Below are positions 42,401-55,100 of a stretch of DNA of 64,000 nucleotides, piece after piece. Both the position numbers and the translations under genes were made by a program. Each line of letters starts with the position of its first letter. Position 1 is the first letter of the stretch. The notes beneath the pieces were generated by a model, which searched no databases, was not told the origin of the DNA, and worked only from the letters and a program-made list of their open reading frames with translations. Source of the DNA: Trichostrongylus colubriformis (lineage: Eukaryota; Nematoda; Chromadorea; Rhabditida; Trichostrongylidae); the NCBI GenBank assembly GCA_963978905.1, contig OZ022259.1, forward strand, positions 24,526,068 to 24,590,067. The letters run 5' to 3'.

Positions 42401-43631
42401 TCATACTACTAGCGAGAGCTGGAATTTATGTACAAATATCTGCGCAGTGGTTTTGTATTTGATCAAATTATATGCATTTTACCTTTTTTCTGACTCTTCC
42501 CCAATTAGGAAAGCGACACCTGGGAGAAGGAGTTTGTTGTCGCCAGTGGATCGACAGCCTCTGAGATCTCCAATGCGCTCGGCGAGGCCCATGTTTCTGC
42601 CGCCCGCGATTTCAACCATGAAGTGGACAGTATGGAAAAGAAACATACAGAGGTCAGTGGTAACTTCTTTTTTGACACTGATATCATCCCTAAGATTAGC
42701 TAAGTTGCAGTAAAGTTTGAAATGAGATGCAAACTGCACACTTCGGGCAATCGTGGCGCGCCCACCGCTTGAGCAAGTGGCAAAAGTAAGGCGTTTATTT
42801 TGCAAAACTCGCATGCGATGTAGCATTTGTCGAGATGCGCTAGGCATGGGACGCAGTTTGCACTCTCACTTGAGCGTTTCATTTTGCAGTCTGCTACTCC
42901 GTCAGTATGCCCAGTACCACTCATGGCGACTGAATGGAAACCCTTCGCGTGCCCATTTTTCGCGGCGCATGCGATTTTGCAATTAGCGGTTTTGCGTTAC
43001 TTAATCTGTACCAGAAGTGCCAGCGGACTCCAACCCCTCACAGAGTATAACTACGGCCTTAAGGGTAGAATGAGTCAGGAGGTGAGGGTTTAAATGTTAT
43101 CAGAGTTAGCTATGGCCACCAGAGGAGAGCAGCTGCCTGCAGTTCATCATCGATTGCAAGCGTGTTTTAGATAGGTGGTAACAAAGTCCCTGGTTGCTCC
43201 GTAACAACTCTTCAGAGGGTGTTTGAAAATGTATTCGCAGGATCAGAAATACTTGAATTGCAGGATGAAACTGCCTCTGACCCGGCCGTCATAACTGCTG
43301 AACAAATTGGAGAACTTGGAACAACTGAAGAACTTCCGTCCATGCCGGTTCCCTTCCCCACTGGAAACAACTTGGAGGTAAGGATTTTCAACAAGTTTTG
43401 GACTTTTTACCAGCTGGGCTCATTGTTTATTGCTACTTATTTAGTCCTTTTATTTATTTTATGATTATTTATTATTCATATTTGTATTTGTAGTGCTCCT
43501 TTATTTCCGTTAGTGAATTGTCCGGAAATAAAGTTTTGTTGGTTTAGCGCAAGCGCGTAACCAGATCAAAGGGTCATGGACAAGTGCTTCTTCCGCGTCG
43601 TCGTCTCATGGACTGTTGCTCGATCCTGTGA
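36438..43631 (+). CDS. Large protein with two LOTUS-like regions, 37-aa repeats and CaaX tail
   Basis: Seventeen exons give about 940 aa with phase kept throughout: 36438-36571, 37317-37391, 37479-37608, 37735-37829, 37946-38014, 38084-38214, 38267-38328, 38474-38614, 39598-39693, 39761-39889, 40004-41209, 41280-41337, 41971-42044, 42163-42243, 42509-42652, 43264-43377, 43548-43631. Residues 1-75 (CVLEELRKAQGGSLLPEELY) and about 114-180 (SDGTINWNVIRNQYRKETGR, then HLNAEELNSM and SSVVEILDSRGQ) resemble LOTUS/OST-HTH winged helices, which bind RNA or DEAD-box helicases in germ granules. This assignment is by eye. Then come a Ser/Arg linker, a long acidic, probably disordered region with 37-residue repeats (about 590-690), and a basic tail ending CCSIL. 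The last four residues (CSIL) form a CaaX box of geranylgeranyl type, next to a second Cys that could be palmitoylated, as in paralemmin. Weakest splice sites: exon 2 acceptor (ATTAAG), exon 4 acceptor, and the 52-base intron 6. Confidence 0.7.
40718..41011 (+). repeat. In-frame 37-codon repeat array
   Basis: Within exon 11 of the LOTUS-like gene, units start at 40718, 40829 and 40940, exactly 111 bases apart. Each encodes LGQFxExE(L/V)V, then VHV(M/L)ETV(H/Q)D(L/F)EK and a variable linker. More diverged relatives flank the array: LHVKEQVDKFEH before and AHVQETVHCLEH after. The pattern predicts a repeated amphipathic helix in an acidic context. Confidence 0.85.
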
Positions 43632-43639
43632 TGTCTCGG

Positions 43640-46100
43640 TCGATGTTCTCTTGTAAATGTTATGGTCTCTGCTTGGCTTTCAGTTGTAGTGCTGTCTGAT
43701 GATGCCTGCCTTTCCACAGTCGTGCACACTTCTAGTGAGCAATCTTCACCCTATTTCACTTGATTTTGTTGTTCTATTCACCCGTATGGGAGCTTTAACT
43801 ACACTGTTCATGACTTTCTACATCGATAATTAACTGTAAATAATAATTTTTTTTTACTGTGGGCGAGCACATGATTGAGTGATATCGATAGCTACGTGAT
43901 ATCAGGTTTTAGACGGTGAGGTCTACGTAGTTTCATGATGTTCTGCCCTGTTTGTTTTGGTGCTCAAGTTCTGCTGTGTTCGTCATTGATGGGATTGCGC
44001 ATAATGTATGGAGGTTGTGTTCTGCAATACTACAACTATATGTCATTCTATATGAGTTTCTTGTTAATGGTAAAGTCTTAACTGAAATGTCGAATCAGAA
44101 CAAAGTGTTAAATATATTTGAGGCATAGGTTATTCGGGCACCGTGAGTGTCGGAATAGTGTCAATTTGTTCCAAGAGTTATGTGAAAGTGCGAAATCTCG
44201 TTTTGCATTAGTTCTCCATTAGTGATTATAGATCTGCTCATGGAACTGTCAAATAGAAATTCCTATAGCGTGAAGACTTTACAACAACTAAGAAGTGACA
44301 CTGTTAACTAGGCACGATGGATATGAAAATTGTTTTCTGGAGAGCGTTCGAAGGCATGGCAGTAATAAAAATTGGGTGGGTGCTTGAGACAGGAAGTTTG
44401 CGTCACGGTGTTCGGCGTAAGCGACTCGATGGATGCGAGTTGGGACGCCATATGTTCGGGTTCTAAAGCGATGACGATATTATGCCTAATAACAGTGGAT
44501 TCATCACGGCGCATCCAGTTGTCCAGGAAAATGGCCGTTTCAGTACGCCCCTCGCCCCTCACTTCGATGAGAACTCAAATACGATACCCTTCCTTTCAGC
44601 ATCTGTATAATCACTACAGTATAAGTAACTGTGGCCGATTGCGTAGTATACGAAGTATTTTATTAGTGTAATTTTGTGCTGATCATTCGAATTCAATCAC
44701 ATTTCCTTACATAACCGGATCAGCTGACTGCACGTTCCGCTTATCATCTGGTCTGAGACATTTGCTGACTTCTGCATTTGCGACCCTCCGTCCCGCCCGT
44801 CAAATACGACCCCTGTCGAGTAATCCTCAACTTCTGATGTACCCTGGTAGTCACTTCGAGTCCCATCCAATGCAGCGCCCATAGCTTGCACCCATCGCGT
44901 CGCGCGTCACACGAATTTTCTGCTTCGAGGGCACACCCCCCTTGAAGTCTCATTCGACTGGGAATGGGGCTGCTCACCACTTTCCCTCAGGCTTAGGCGG
45001 AGTCAGGCCCTAGTGCGCTCTCGTCTGTTGGGTAGAGATGCACCTCAAGAGGTTTGACTCGTCTCTACCCTACCGTGGAATTTGCATTTTTTTACCCAGT
45101 TAGCTTTTGAGGTCATCCAAAAATGAAGCGACCGTAAATATATAGGATGGCCAAGTGGACTATTTCACATGCGTAGTGAAATCATTGCAAACCTATATAA
45201 TTTGGTCCGATTGTCTAATATCAGCGTCGCTCCGCCATCGCATGGGTCGCGCTTCACTTTCGATGAACTTTGCTGAATGTTGTCCCATCCCGTTCACCAT
45301 TCATAATGAACTCGGGTGTCCGGTTTTCTTTCTTTTCAGCTGGTCACCTCAATCCACTCGATTATAGGCGATGTTCCACTTTTTTTCGGTTACTGGGCGA
45401 GAGCGTATTCTTGGATAATTTTTTTGTAATGATTAAAATTCAAGCAAATTGCCTTGGCTAGGGTACTCTGTGACGTGATCGTGGCTTTTTCAAAATTGTC
45501 TGGAAAGCCTCCCGTCCAGAATTTAATTGGTAGTTTTGAACCATCAGTTTTTTTCGCGGAAATATGATGGAATATGTCTTCACATGCAACTACGGTACCC
45601 TACTTATTCGCTCACTATCATAAAAATTCCGTAGCCTGAAAAACATTCTAACTGATTGATGCAAGCGTCATCGCTCTCTTATCTCCTCTCTTTTCAACAG
45701 CTCTTTCACTATCCTTTGCAAAGTCTGCAGCTTGATCAATCATTGCGGAATCTGAAAACCACGGCGAATGTTCCTTTCACAACTTTTGCTTCCTTGTTCT
45801 TTTCACAGCTTTTGCTTCCTTGTGCATTGTACTCATTTCAGGCCTGAATCCGTCCTGAATAGGGAAAAATCCCACGTTCGCCGAAAGGCTGGCGTCACCT
45901 TGAACGTCACTCGAAGAAGAGTATAGGGAGCGTGTGGCCCCGCCCCTCGTATACCCCGTGGGTGTGGCAAAACGCGTCTCGCAACGCTTTTCAATCAACC
46001 AGCGGTCTCTTAGCGAGCACGCTGGTAAAAAGTGAGATTCCTTGTGGCATCAAAAATAGAGCTCGCTTGTATCGATGAAACTCTTCATCAATGCGATGAA
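43640..46100. other. Intergenic; no supported gene
   Basis: It holds the 3' flank of the LOTUS-like gene. Minus-strand frames at 44308-44562 (IFLDNWMRRDESTVIRHN) and 44697-44980 have some coding character but no splice partners, start context or domain. They may be fragments of old retroelements. The rest is unremarkable. Confidence 0.45.
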
Positions 46101-46104
46101 GGCT

Positions 46105-46535
46105 GAGGCCACGTTTATACTCAGCGTCCGCAGGGCGTGGCAGCACGGGGAAGGTGTAGAACGACGCAGGCAACGAGGCAGGGTGTGGCAGGAGCGGAAA
46201 CATAGAGACACGCAGCCACGGGTGAGGGTCGATTGATCGAATTTTCGCTTCGCGGCGTCGCACTCGCGGCGCCGTCAGTACAAGTCGTTTGGAATTCCGC
46301 TTAAGACGCAGTGAGCTGGTATCGTAAGGGACCTTTACAGATCGCAAGTTGAAAGTTTCGGGAGTTCGCCCATGTTTAAAGGCTCCTTACGGTACCAGCC
46401 CATTGCGTCTTGCGCGGAATTCCAAACGACTCGCACTCGTCGCGCCCATCGCCGCGAGCGGCCGCGCGAAAACTTGACCAGTCAGTCCCCACCCCGCAGC
46501 CACGACTTGCCGCTGGCACCGCAGAGTATGAAGGG
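46105..46535. mobile_element. Long-hairpin MITE, second copy
   Basis: Arms GGAATTCCGCTTAAGACGC then AGTGAGCTGGTATCGTAAGG pair with CCTTACGGTACCAGCCCATT then GCGTCTTGCGCGGAATTCC. The hairpin core matches 7587-7845. The outer part (46120-46215) carries the ACGACGCAGGCAACGAGGCAG block of family A, so the A elements and the hairpin share termini. Confidence 0.75.
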
Positions 46536-46539
46536 GGAG

Positions 46540-49100
46540 GGGCGGGTTGACGACGACAATTTTGAGCAGGTTTCAGTTAGACTCGAAAATATGGCGTATC
46601 CTGGGAGGTGAAGAAAGATGAGATGACCGTTATTTAATTTTTTATAACTATGCTGATCTGAAAGGATTTATGTGAGCCCTTCATAAAAACGTGAGAGAAC
46701 ACCCAAATGATGGACTAATAAAACTTTACGGATTATGGTGGATCTCAGGCGGAGAGACTGGCTTCTCCTGGGAGGCGAGACAAGTGGAGCGAATGTGGTC
46801 GGTGCGTTAAAAACCCGTTAGGCAAGAACTTGGCCGTAACACTACCGCATCTGCTTTCATTCATTTCAGACGGTGTTTTTGGCCATGCAATGATTTACCG
46901 GGCTAATCCTACAGCTTTTATCCTGCCGTTAATCAGGGTTATTCAATTTTCAATTCGATTAGCTACTTGTGCTATGAGCCACGAGCAGTATTTGTTCCTG
47001 GCTCCCTTTGCAAGTCACTGGAGAATTTGACCTCTTCTCATTTGAAAAGGTCATACGATACAAAATTGAGGTCAAATGCGTGTCCTATTCTAAAGGTATA
47101 GCTTAATTCTGGATGCTCTGCTCTCATTGAAACTCAATTTAATTCCAGTGAGGGCTGAACCCGGGGCCAAGTTCAACTCCAGCGTATTAGAAGGGAGTTC
47201 ATTAGCTTTACTTGAAAAAAATATGTAGGTTAGCTAGTCAATAGGGTCATTGTTATGTGATGCTATTCGGCTAAAGCGATTGCCCTGGATTATTCCGGAA
47301 TTTCTTCTCGTCAAGTTTTTCTATCGATCTGTCATCTAGCAGAGGTCGCTCTTCCACTTTTTATCGAATTTATCGACCGTTAATTCCTTTACTTACCCAT
47401 GGAAGCTCAAAAAAGCCCCCACCACAGTACGAGGTACTCGTAATTTCCAATATTTATCCATTTCATCTTGTATTTGGTTTTTTTTATCTATTATTGGTTT
47501 TTTTATTATTTAATACTGTATACTCACTTACTTACTATGATTTTTTATTTATGCACCCAATCATTGACGTAAGGAGTGTGTCATTTCCTATTATCTCCAT
47601 AGTTAGTCTTCCGAAATAGCCGATGCGTCCATATGAACCGGTTGGTCACAGCTGGTGTCTCGAGAGATTCAGCTATCGCGTAAGATAGCTGAATTATAAT
47701 TATACGTATCGATCACGTATCTGTTCATTCAGTCCACCATTTTATCACCTTATCGCTTTACCAAGATGCATGAGAGAAATTGAAATGCTTGGATCTGTAA
47801 CTGAGCATCTTCACAGGTTCTTTTTATTAGGTTGTAGAAAATTTTGTGACGTTTTTCTGTTTTTTCTTTTTTTTTGTGAGTAAAAATGGAAAAATATATA
47901 TAAATAGAAGGAGGTAGAACCTGAAGATTTTCTTTTCGTCCATATGGGTGAACAGAAAATTATCTTCTAATTTGAGATAGGCGTAGAGATTGTGAAGATT
48001 TAAATGCAAGTTTATCAGTCCTGTGCATCCCTACTTGTTACACGGTTGTGAATTTCTGGAAACTTCTATTTTTTGGGAAATTTTGGAAAACCATTTCACA
48101 ATTATGCAGAGGTTTTCCTGTTGCCCAATATTGTCTCGTGGCTATATCCCCATCTGTTTCTATAGCATTTTTGCATTTTTTATCTAGAATTTGCGGTTTC
48201 ATGAAGAATATAAAAATGGTTAGCAGGGACGTTGTGACAATTTCGTCGCTTACAAAATAAGTGTCAAGGGAAATTTTTGTGCATTTTGCGAGCCTTTGAC
48301 TTATCCGCCTCCCCTGCGAGAGCTTGCCAAAACGTTCGCATTTAACAAATTATCAAAATGATTCCTCAAAAATAGCTCCAGGAGAGAGAGGGTTTAAATG
48401 GTGATTTATAGCTCTGTGAAAAATAACGGGAAGGGGTACTTGCTAAATAAAACTTTTGACTTATGTCCATGGCGATGACGGGTGGTAGTGAATAAAGCAA
48501 AAATGCAACAGCATCCCTCAACCGACCAGATTATGACCCCATTCCTCACTCGAGGTTCTTCAACCAGTTCTTAAACTATATTTTTGTGGGTAAGAATTTC
48601 CAAGACTGCAGTCGTTCGAAGAGTAATATGTAGGTGTGGGGTCCTATATGATGTATAGGCAAACAGGTGAATTAAGTATCGTCTAGGGCGTTCAAGTCCC
48701 TCATCGCTCCACACAAGCTTCCACATTTGTTTACGTTAAAGTTTTGAAAAGTAGAGCATGTGGAATTCTCGGAATATGTGGCATAAAATTCTCTAGACAG
48801 ATAGTGTTTGAGCAGCGGGTGTAGCTAACAAGAAGCTTCTCGCTTGTTTCGCATACTGTTTTTCGTTAAGGTCTTCAGAGGCAATTGAAACAAACAGCAG
48901 AAATTTCCTATTTCTGAAGTTTCGTCGTTCTCGTGGAACATGATTTACCGGTCATGCAAAGACCATTAGTGGCCTGTGCTCGCAGTGGGAAACCCACTCC
49001 ACAACTGGTCTGCGATACTGTTATGAATGTTGCATTCGAGATTCACTTGAATGACCTCATTTCGAGTTCGTTTCGGAAAATATTTCGAAATTTCCCTTTC
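46540..49100. other. Intergenic, upstream of the monooxygenase gene
   Basis: No linked exons are seen. A small perfect hairpin (ATTCAGCTATCGCGTAAGAT, then AGCTGAAT) lies at about 47668-47696. 47440-47560 and 47820-47900 are T-rich simple sequence. The segment just before 49103 should contain the outron and promoter of the next gene. Confidence 0.5.
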
Positions 49101-49102
49101 AG
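49091..49102 (+). promoter_or_regulatory. Probable trans-splice acceptor of the monooxygenase gene
   Basis: TTTCCCTTTCAG ends at 49102, 40 bases before the ATG at 49143. Between them an ATG at 49133 opens a 9-codon frame that overlaps the true start, a possible uORF. Confidence 0.5.
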
Positions 49103-49142
49103 CTTTCCAAAACAGCAAGCAAAAAATTTCCAATGCAAAATC

Positions 49143-52100
49143 ATGAACGATACATGGCTTGACAGTTCGAATCTTACGACTACCACAGTGAAGCCGTTCA
49201 TCGACAGAATCTTCTCGAATACTTCGCTTGGTCATCGACTGCTTGAACGGTGCGCTTTGAGTTTTTAGTGTACTTTTTGAACATTTTGTGAATTAAATAT
49301 ACTTCTCATTTTAATTTTATTCTCTACGAACTTTATCCTAACAGTTCTATCTTTGCTGTTATTGGAGATCTTTTTTGGGTTCAACTTTCTGGCCAGACAA
49401 CCTGAAATAGATGTTTTTGCTTTTTTTGTTGATTAATATGTAAATATCCATTTTTCAGATTGACCATCGTTAATCTTCGTCACGCCTTCTATCTTATCTC
49501 TCCCTATGAAACAGCCGTTGAAACTCTTGAAGAAGTGCCGAATTACAATGTAGAGGTGTGTGCTGAATAAGTCAGAACATTGAAAGCAAGGTGTCCGCAA
49601 AATGTGACAATTACGCAAACGACGCGTGGGGGCGTAGCGATTTGTTGAAATGCGATAATGTAAAGGCTTTTGCATGTCGCCATAAAGCCCATGCTGTCTG
49701 CGCGTACTTTTCCCGTTTGCGAGTGCAATTTTGCCAGTGACAATCTTGATCCGGAGTTGCGCAAATCCTCTATAAGACTTTGTCTGAATTGGGCTACGGA
49801 TGATGTTAGCGGCGACAGGATGCTACATCTGCCAAAATCTGTGAAGTCGTTAATTTTTGTATGAGTAGAGTAATACGAAATTATAAGTGATTTTTCAATC
49901 GGTTTGTGCCATTTCGAAGTAAAATTATGCGCGAAACTCAAACAGACAGGGAACAAACTCATAGGAATCGCGCACGGAAATTGAGTGGGTCGCTATATCC
50001 CTTGAAATCTGTGCAATGTGTCCTGAAATTCCGGAGTGTTCAATAAATGCTTTTAATTTGTCGAAAATATTGACGTAAAACGAGAAATAACCCCCACTGA
50101 AATCTTGTCATGGAACTTTCGCAACCACTTCCGGTAAAAATTTTACAAATTTACTTGTTGTGTATGTTGGTTTTGGGATCCCATTCACCAATCCCATTTT
50201 GAAATACATCTGAAGTTTTACGATTTTTTCCAAGAAAAGTCATTTCATTATGAGCGCTTCTAACAAGGGAGGTCTTTCAGGTCATGACGCGCTTTTGGGA
50301 AACGGTTTTTTCCATTATATGGGGGTACCTACATGAAACATATAACTAACTTCCATTTTTGCTGAGCGACCCTACGAATGCCAAAAAAGGAGTGGAAAAA
50401 TTTTTTTTCAAAGAGGCGATTTTAACCCACTTCTTGTAACGCATACTCCTTGTAACCTTAACCATGTGCAGATCCAAAGGTGTTCTTCCATTTTACATCC
50501 AAAACAAAGTCAAATACGGGAAAAAATAAGATCTTACCTGCACCATGTACTAAAAGTGTGCAGCAATTTCACAATGGTTTCCAGATGTGGGTATGTTACA
50601 GTGATCGGATGGCCTACAGGATACGACGATGGACTCTCAAGCGGCCGAAAGGCATGGGTTGGCGGTTCGGATCCCGGGCTTGATGCAGTTTTGCACTTGC
50701 TTTTGCATTCACTTTTTCGTCTTCAAATATGTCTGTTTATGCCAAATGACTATGATTTTCGTTGACAGCATGCCAAAATGACTCTGTTTGCGAATTTTCA
50801 GTGAATTTGGTGATCTGACTTTTTTGGAAACATAAGGGTCCGTAGCGCTCGAAATTCGCGATTTCGCGCAAAACGAGTGCTATATTCGTGTTCAGGGGTC
50901 AAACTACCCTTGGGGACACATTTCTAGCCAATTCCAAATTTTGACCCTAACTTCGAGAAAGACGTTTGGTCATGGATATATGGTGCCCTTTCTATTTGTA
51001 GAAGTGAGTAACTAACAAAATCGCTGAAAATCAGTGGAATATGCACAGCATGGATGCCTATCGCTATAATTTCAGCTATCAAGCACCAGGCAAGAGAAAT
51101 AGTCACGATTTCTTGACAAGTGATACCGTCGTCTCCTTCGTTGAACGTGCAGTCGAAGGTATACCCAAATGCCCACTTCAAATTTTCGAATTTGGGTCAT
51201 AACTCCGATTGGGTTGGAAATTTACCCCTGGGGGTAGTTCGACCTCCTGAACACGAATATCAAATCCGTTTCACCCAAAAACGCCTCGTTCGTGCGCTAT
51301 GAGCGCTAAAATGTCAAAAAGTTGGAGTGTCAAACTTGCTGAACTGGCAGTAGAGGGCAGTCCGGGGCTCTAAATGTGATTACTGCACTTAATCTTCATA
51401 TTCAAATATTTACTAGCCTAAAAACAGAAAATCTAAATTTTGCAAAAATTTGTCCTCAGTGGGGATCGAACCATCAACCCCTTTTTTGGCATTCGTAGGG
51501 CCGCTCAGCAAAAATGGACATCAGTTATATGCTTCTTGTACCCACCCCCATACATGCAAGAAACAGCTTTCAAAAAGCGCGTCATGAGTTGGAAGACCTT
51601 CCTCGTAAGCGCTCTGTACGCTCACCCGACCGGAAAGGGTGGGCAAGACTTTTCTTTTTGAGATTTCAATTTTTTTGTGCGAAACTTTGCACACACTCTC
51701 AGTAACTTTGTAGAATGTAGAGGGGATCCATTCTGTGGGCACGATCGTTCTTGTAATAATAATTTTTCGCTACTTCTAGAAATCTGAAAGGTAGGTAAGG
51801 CCGCGTACATACATTGCGCCGGCAAGGCACGGCTGAGTTCACAGGCAGCAAGGCAGGAGATGCATACACGGCGCAGGCAACGAGACAGGGTGGCAAAGGT
51901 GGAGACGCAAAGCCACGGTCCCACTTCCTGCCGCCAGCACCGCAACGTATGATAGCGGCCCAAGGAGGACACCACAAGCACCTTGCCAGAGGCGGCCCTT
52001 CTTTGGGCTTCATTGCACTGTCCGGCTTCCTGTGACGTCTGAATTTTTCGGAACTATAGGAATATTGATTCAGAAAAGTTACATTCAGGTATCGGCATGG

Positions 52101-55100
52101 TGGTTGACATTTATTGTCATTGAATTCTTCATTCTCAAATTATCGGGTCATGATGAACGTTACGCTCTCAACGATTCTATTACGTCAATATGTGCCGGAA
52201 TGCTCAGCCAATGCTTTAAGTGAGTGATCCTCTTGCATCCTAGTGTTATGTTTATTTTTTATCAGTTGGGCTAGTGCACACTATTGCGCGCGTAACATCA
52301 TGGGTGTCAGTGGATCGATCGGACTTACATTTTTTCATAAATTTGCCCAGCACCCATTACCACATCACGTGAAAAGCGAAGCATCACTGGTTATCATCAT
52401 AATTGTTCATTTTGCAGTAAGTGTTCCCAACCAATAACACGCTCCGCCCATTGCGGGTGGTCCTCCGCTCATTTCAAATGTGTTCGAGATAGCTTGGCAT
52501 TGGTTATTTTCCTGATCGGTTCTCTCCTGATCTCAGAGCACGTTGTGACCTAGTTATGAGTTTTTGCTGTAAGGACTGGCCACTTGAAGTGCGCTTCGCC
52601 CACAGTGCCCATGTCTCTATCGTGACTTTCAAAAGCTCATCGTTGACTTTAATCCATCTTTCTCCCACGTTTGGGTCACATTGAAACCCATTTAACAGTT
52701 TACGTCCTGAAAACGGAACATTACAGTGTTCGCTCCGCCCACCGTGGGCAGGACATAACTTGGTCCATGCGTGCTTTTTACCTCTCGTCTCATGCCCTAC
52801 CCATCCCAAAGTTGTCCCCATCTCCACAGATTGTTTTCCATGTTATGCCTAATTTCGTGACAGACAGACGGACGGACCAAAGGGCGGGCAGATAGGCGAA
52901 GGGTTATGCACATCAGGGATTGTGGTAGTGCAAGAACTGGTTTCTAGTGGTACTACTACGATCTTGTTTGTCTTTTTGGGAAATGCAAGAAAGGATCAAT
53001 AAATCAATAACATCGATTATCAAACCAAGTAATCATGCGAGATCCACGTACTCAATTAAGTACATCTACAGCTCTGAGTGAAAGGCAAATGCGTGGTGCA
53101 TCACAAGAACAAAAATGATGCTCGGTTTCTTTTTATCAGGGGTACATTAAAACTTTCAAGGAGGCAGGCGTCATTTCGACCGTAGTTACTGGAAGGGTGC
53201 TTTTTGGACAAACTCCCTAGCACAACAATTTTGGTACCTGAAACATTCCAATGCTCTTTATTGTCAGAAATACCGCCTTTCTCCTCACAAGGATTGAACT
53301 AAATGCGTAAGTGAAGGAAGTGTTTATATACCCTCTCAGACGTTTTAGGTTCACAACCAAAGTGGTGCTTTGGGTAATCAAAGACGAACGGAAGAAGCCC
53401 ATTAAACATGCGGGACTCGTTAAAAACGTGGGAATCGGTCACAAAAACCGGTCTGGAGGGTGGCTCACCTTGGACGAGCTAGGTCTGCTTTGACGGGCAG
53501 TATCGATAGACGGTTTGACCACAGTTTTTCTCACTCGTCAAAGCTCTGTGAAACTTCGGATAAAGAGGAATTAATAGACGCTGATTAACCCGTTTCGAAA
53601 TGTGCCACTCATTCCACTTTCACTTGAAACCATACGGAGTTAGGTGTTAATGATGACTGTGCGGGCTAGATAGTAATAACTTAAGTATTTTATTCTGCTT
53701 AGCCATTCTTTTTTGAATAACATATTATTTTTTTGGTGATGTAAAAGGACAGTAAAATACGAATCCATATTCAACGGCACACCTCACATTAAGTTGTATA
53801 CTTCCCTCTGTGCGCATTTAGTAGATCAGTTTGCAACTGTAATGGCTCCAGCATTATTGCAGCTCTAGAGTTAGTCATTGGAGCGTTAGGACAGCTTATG
53901 TAGAGTAGGAAATTAACCATGCCCTGCGGCGGGAAAACGGTGAGAACCACGTGTCTGAGGTTCAGACTTTTTGGCTTGTTATCCGGTTCTCTCTTCGAAC
54001 ATCTTCACAGGCTCGTGCAAAATCATATACAGAAGATATTCCAAAATCCAAAAGTTTTGAAGGGTTTATTACTTTTTCGTTGACCACTCGATCAGCAACT
54101 TCGCTTTCAGTATTGAGTGCAGTAGCCAAACCTAGACTATCGCATACTAAGTTCTCAAACAATGAGCGTGTAAGCCAAGCCATACGGTTCCCTTTCTCGT
54201 TTTTTTTTTATAAATTTTCTCCCTTATTTTTTGACTTCTTCTTTTCTCAGATTCTCTGATAATACAAGAAATTAGGAACATAACGTTCTATATAGGCAAA
54301 GGGCGCATTCAGAAACCTCTGTGCGAACAATCACATCTATGACTGCGATTGAAAAATGAGTTCGTCCACCTATATCTCCGACGATGAACTCACTTCACTT
54401 ACAGGTTCGGTGGACGAACGGTGGCTATTTTCCTTTATGTGTTTATTTGGAACAACTTTCGCCTCATGGAACTTCCATGGGATTCTCCATGGACGTGGAT
54501 ACTGTGCTTGTTCTTCCAAGATCTAATGTATTACCTTGGACATCGTGCTGTTCATGGTAAGCTATTTTAACGATTCATTAATATTCAAGGCCAATTTGAC
54601 CGTAGCGTGAAACAATGATGGTGTCCCCAGACACTTGGTAATATCATTGTTGCTTTTGAAGATACCAGGAGGGGTAAGGAAAAAGTGAGAACTGTGATTA
54701 CATGTTCTGCGAAAACAAGGAAAAAAGGGAGAAAAAAGGTTGGATAGTATCAGCTTGGACTTAGAGAAAATATAAGTGGCTCGTTTCACCTCCTAACTCA
54801 AACGAACTACTGTGTTTTCTTCAACACCTGGAAACTTATCAGTGAGCAAGGTTTTGATGAAAAGAAATGTATTGTTAGAATTGGTTAAAAGAAAAAAGGA
54901 AAAGGTAAACACAAACAAAAGATTTACCATTGAGAAACAAATTTTGTGATTTAGGTATAATTTTAAGTAATCAATTATGTTATGTTGTTGTTGCAGCATG
55001 TTATATTCATTTTTTATTACTGATTTTTTTTACTTATTCATTCACTTTGTTTCAGAAGCGGGATTTTTTTGGGGACTTCATAACATACATCACAGCTCAG

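Noticed and set aside
43640..49142. Operon linking the LOTUS-like and monooxygenase genes
   Set aside because: The 5.5-kb gap is far larger than nematode operon spacing and the downstream acceptor has no U-rich element evident close behind an upstream polyadenylation site.
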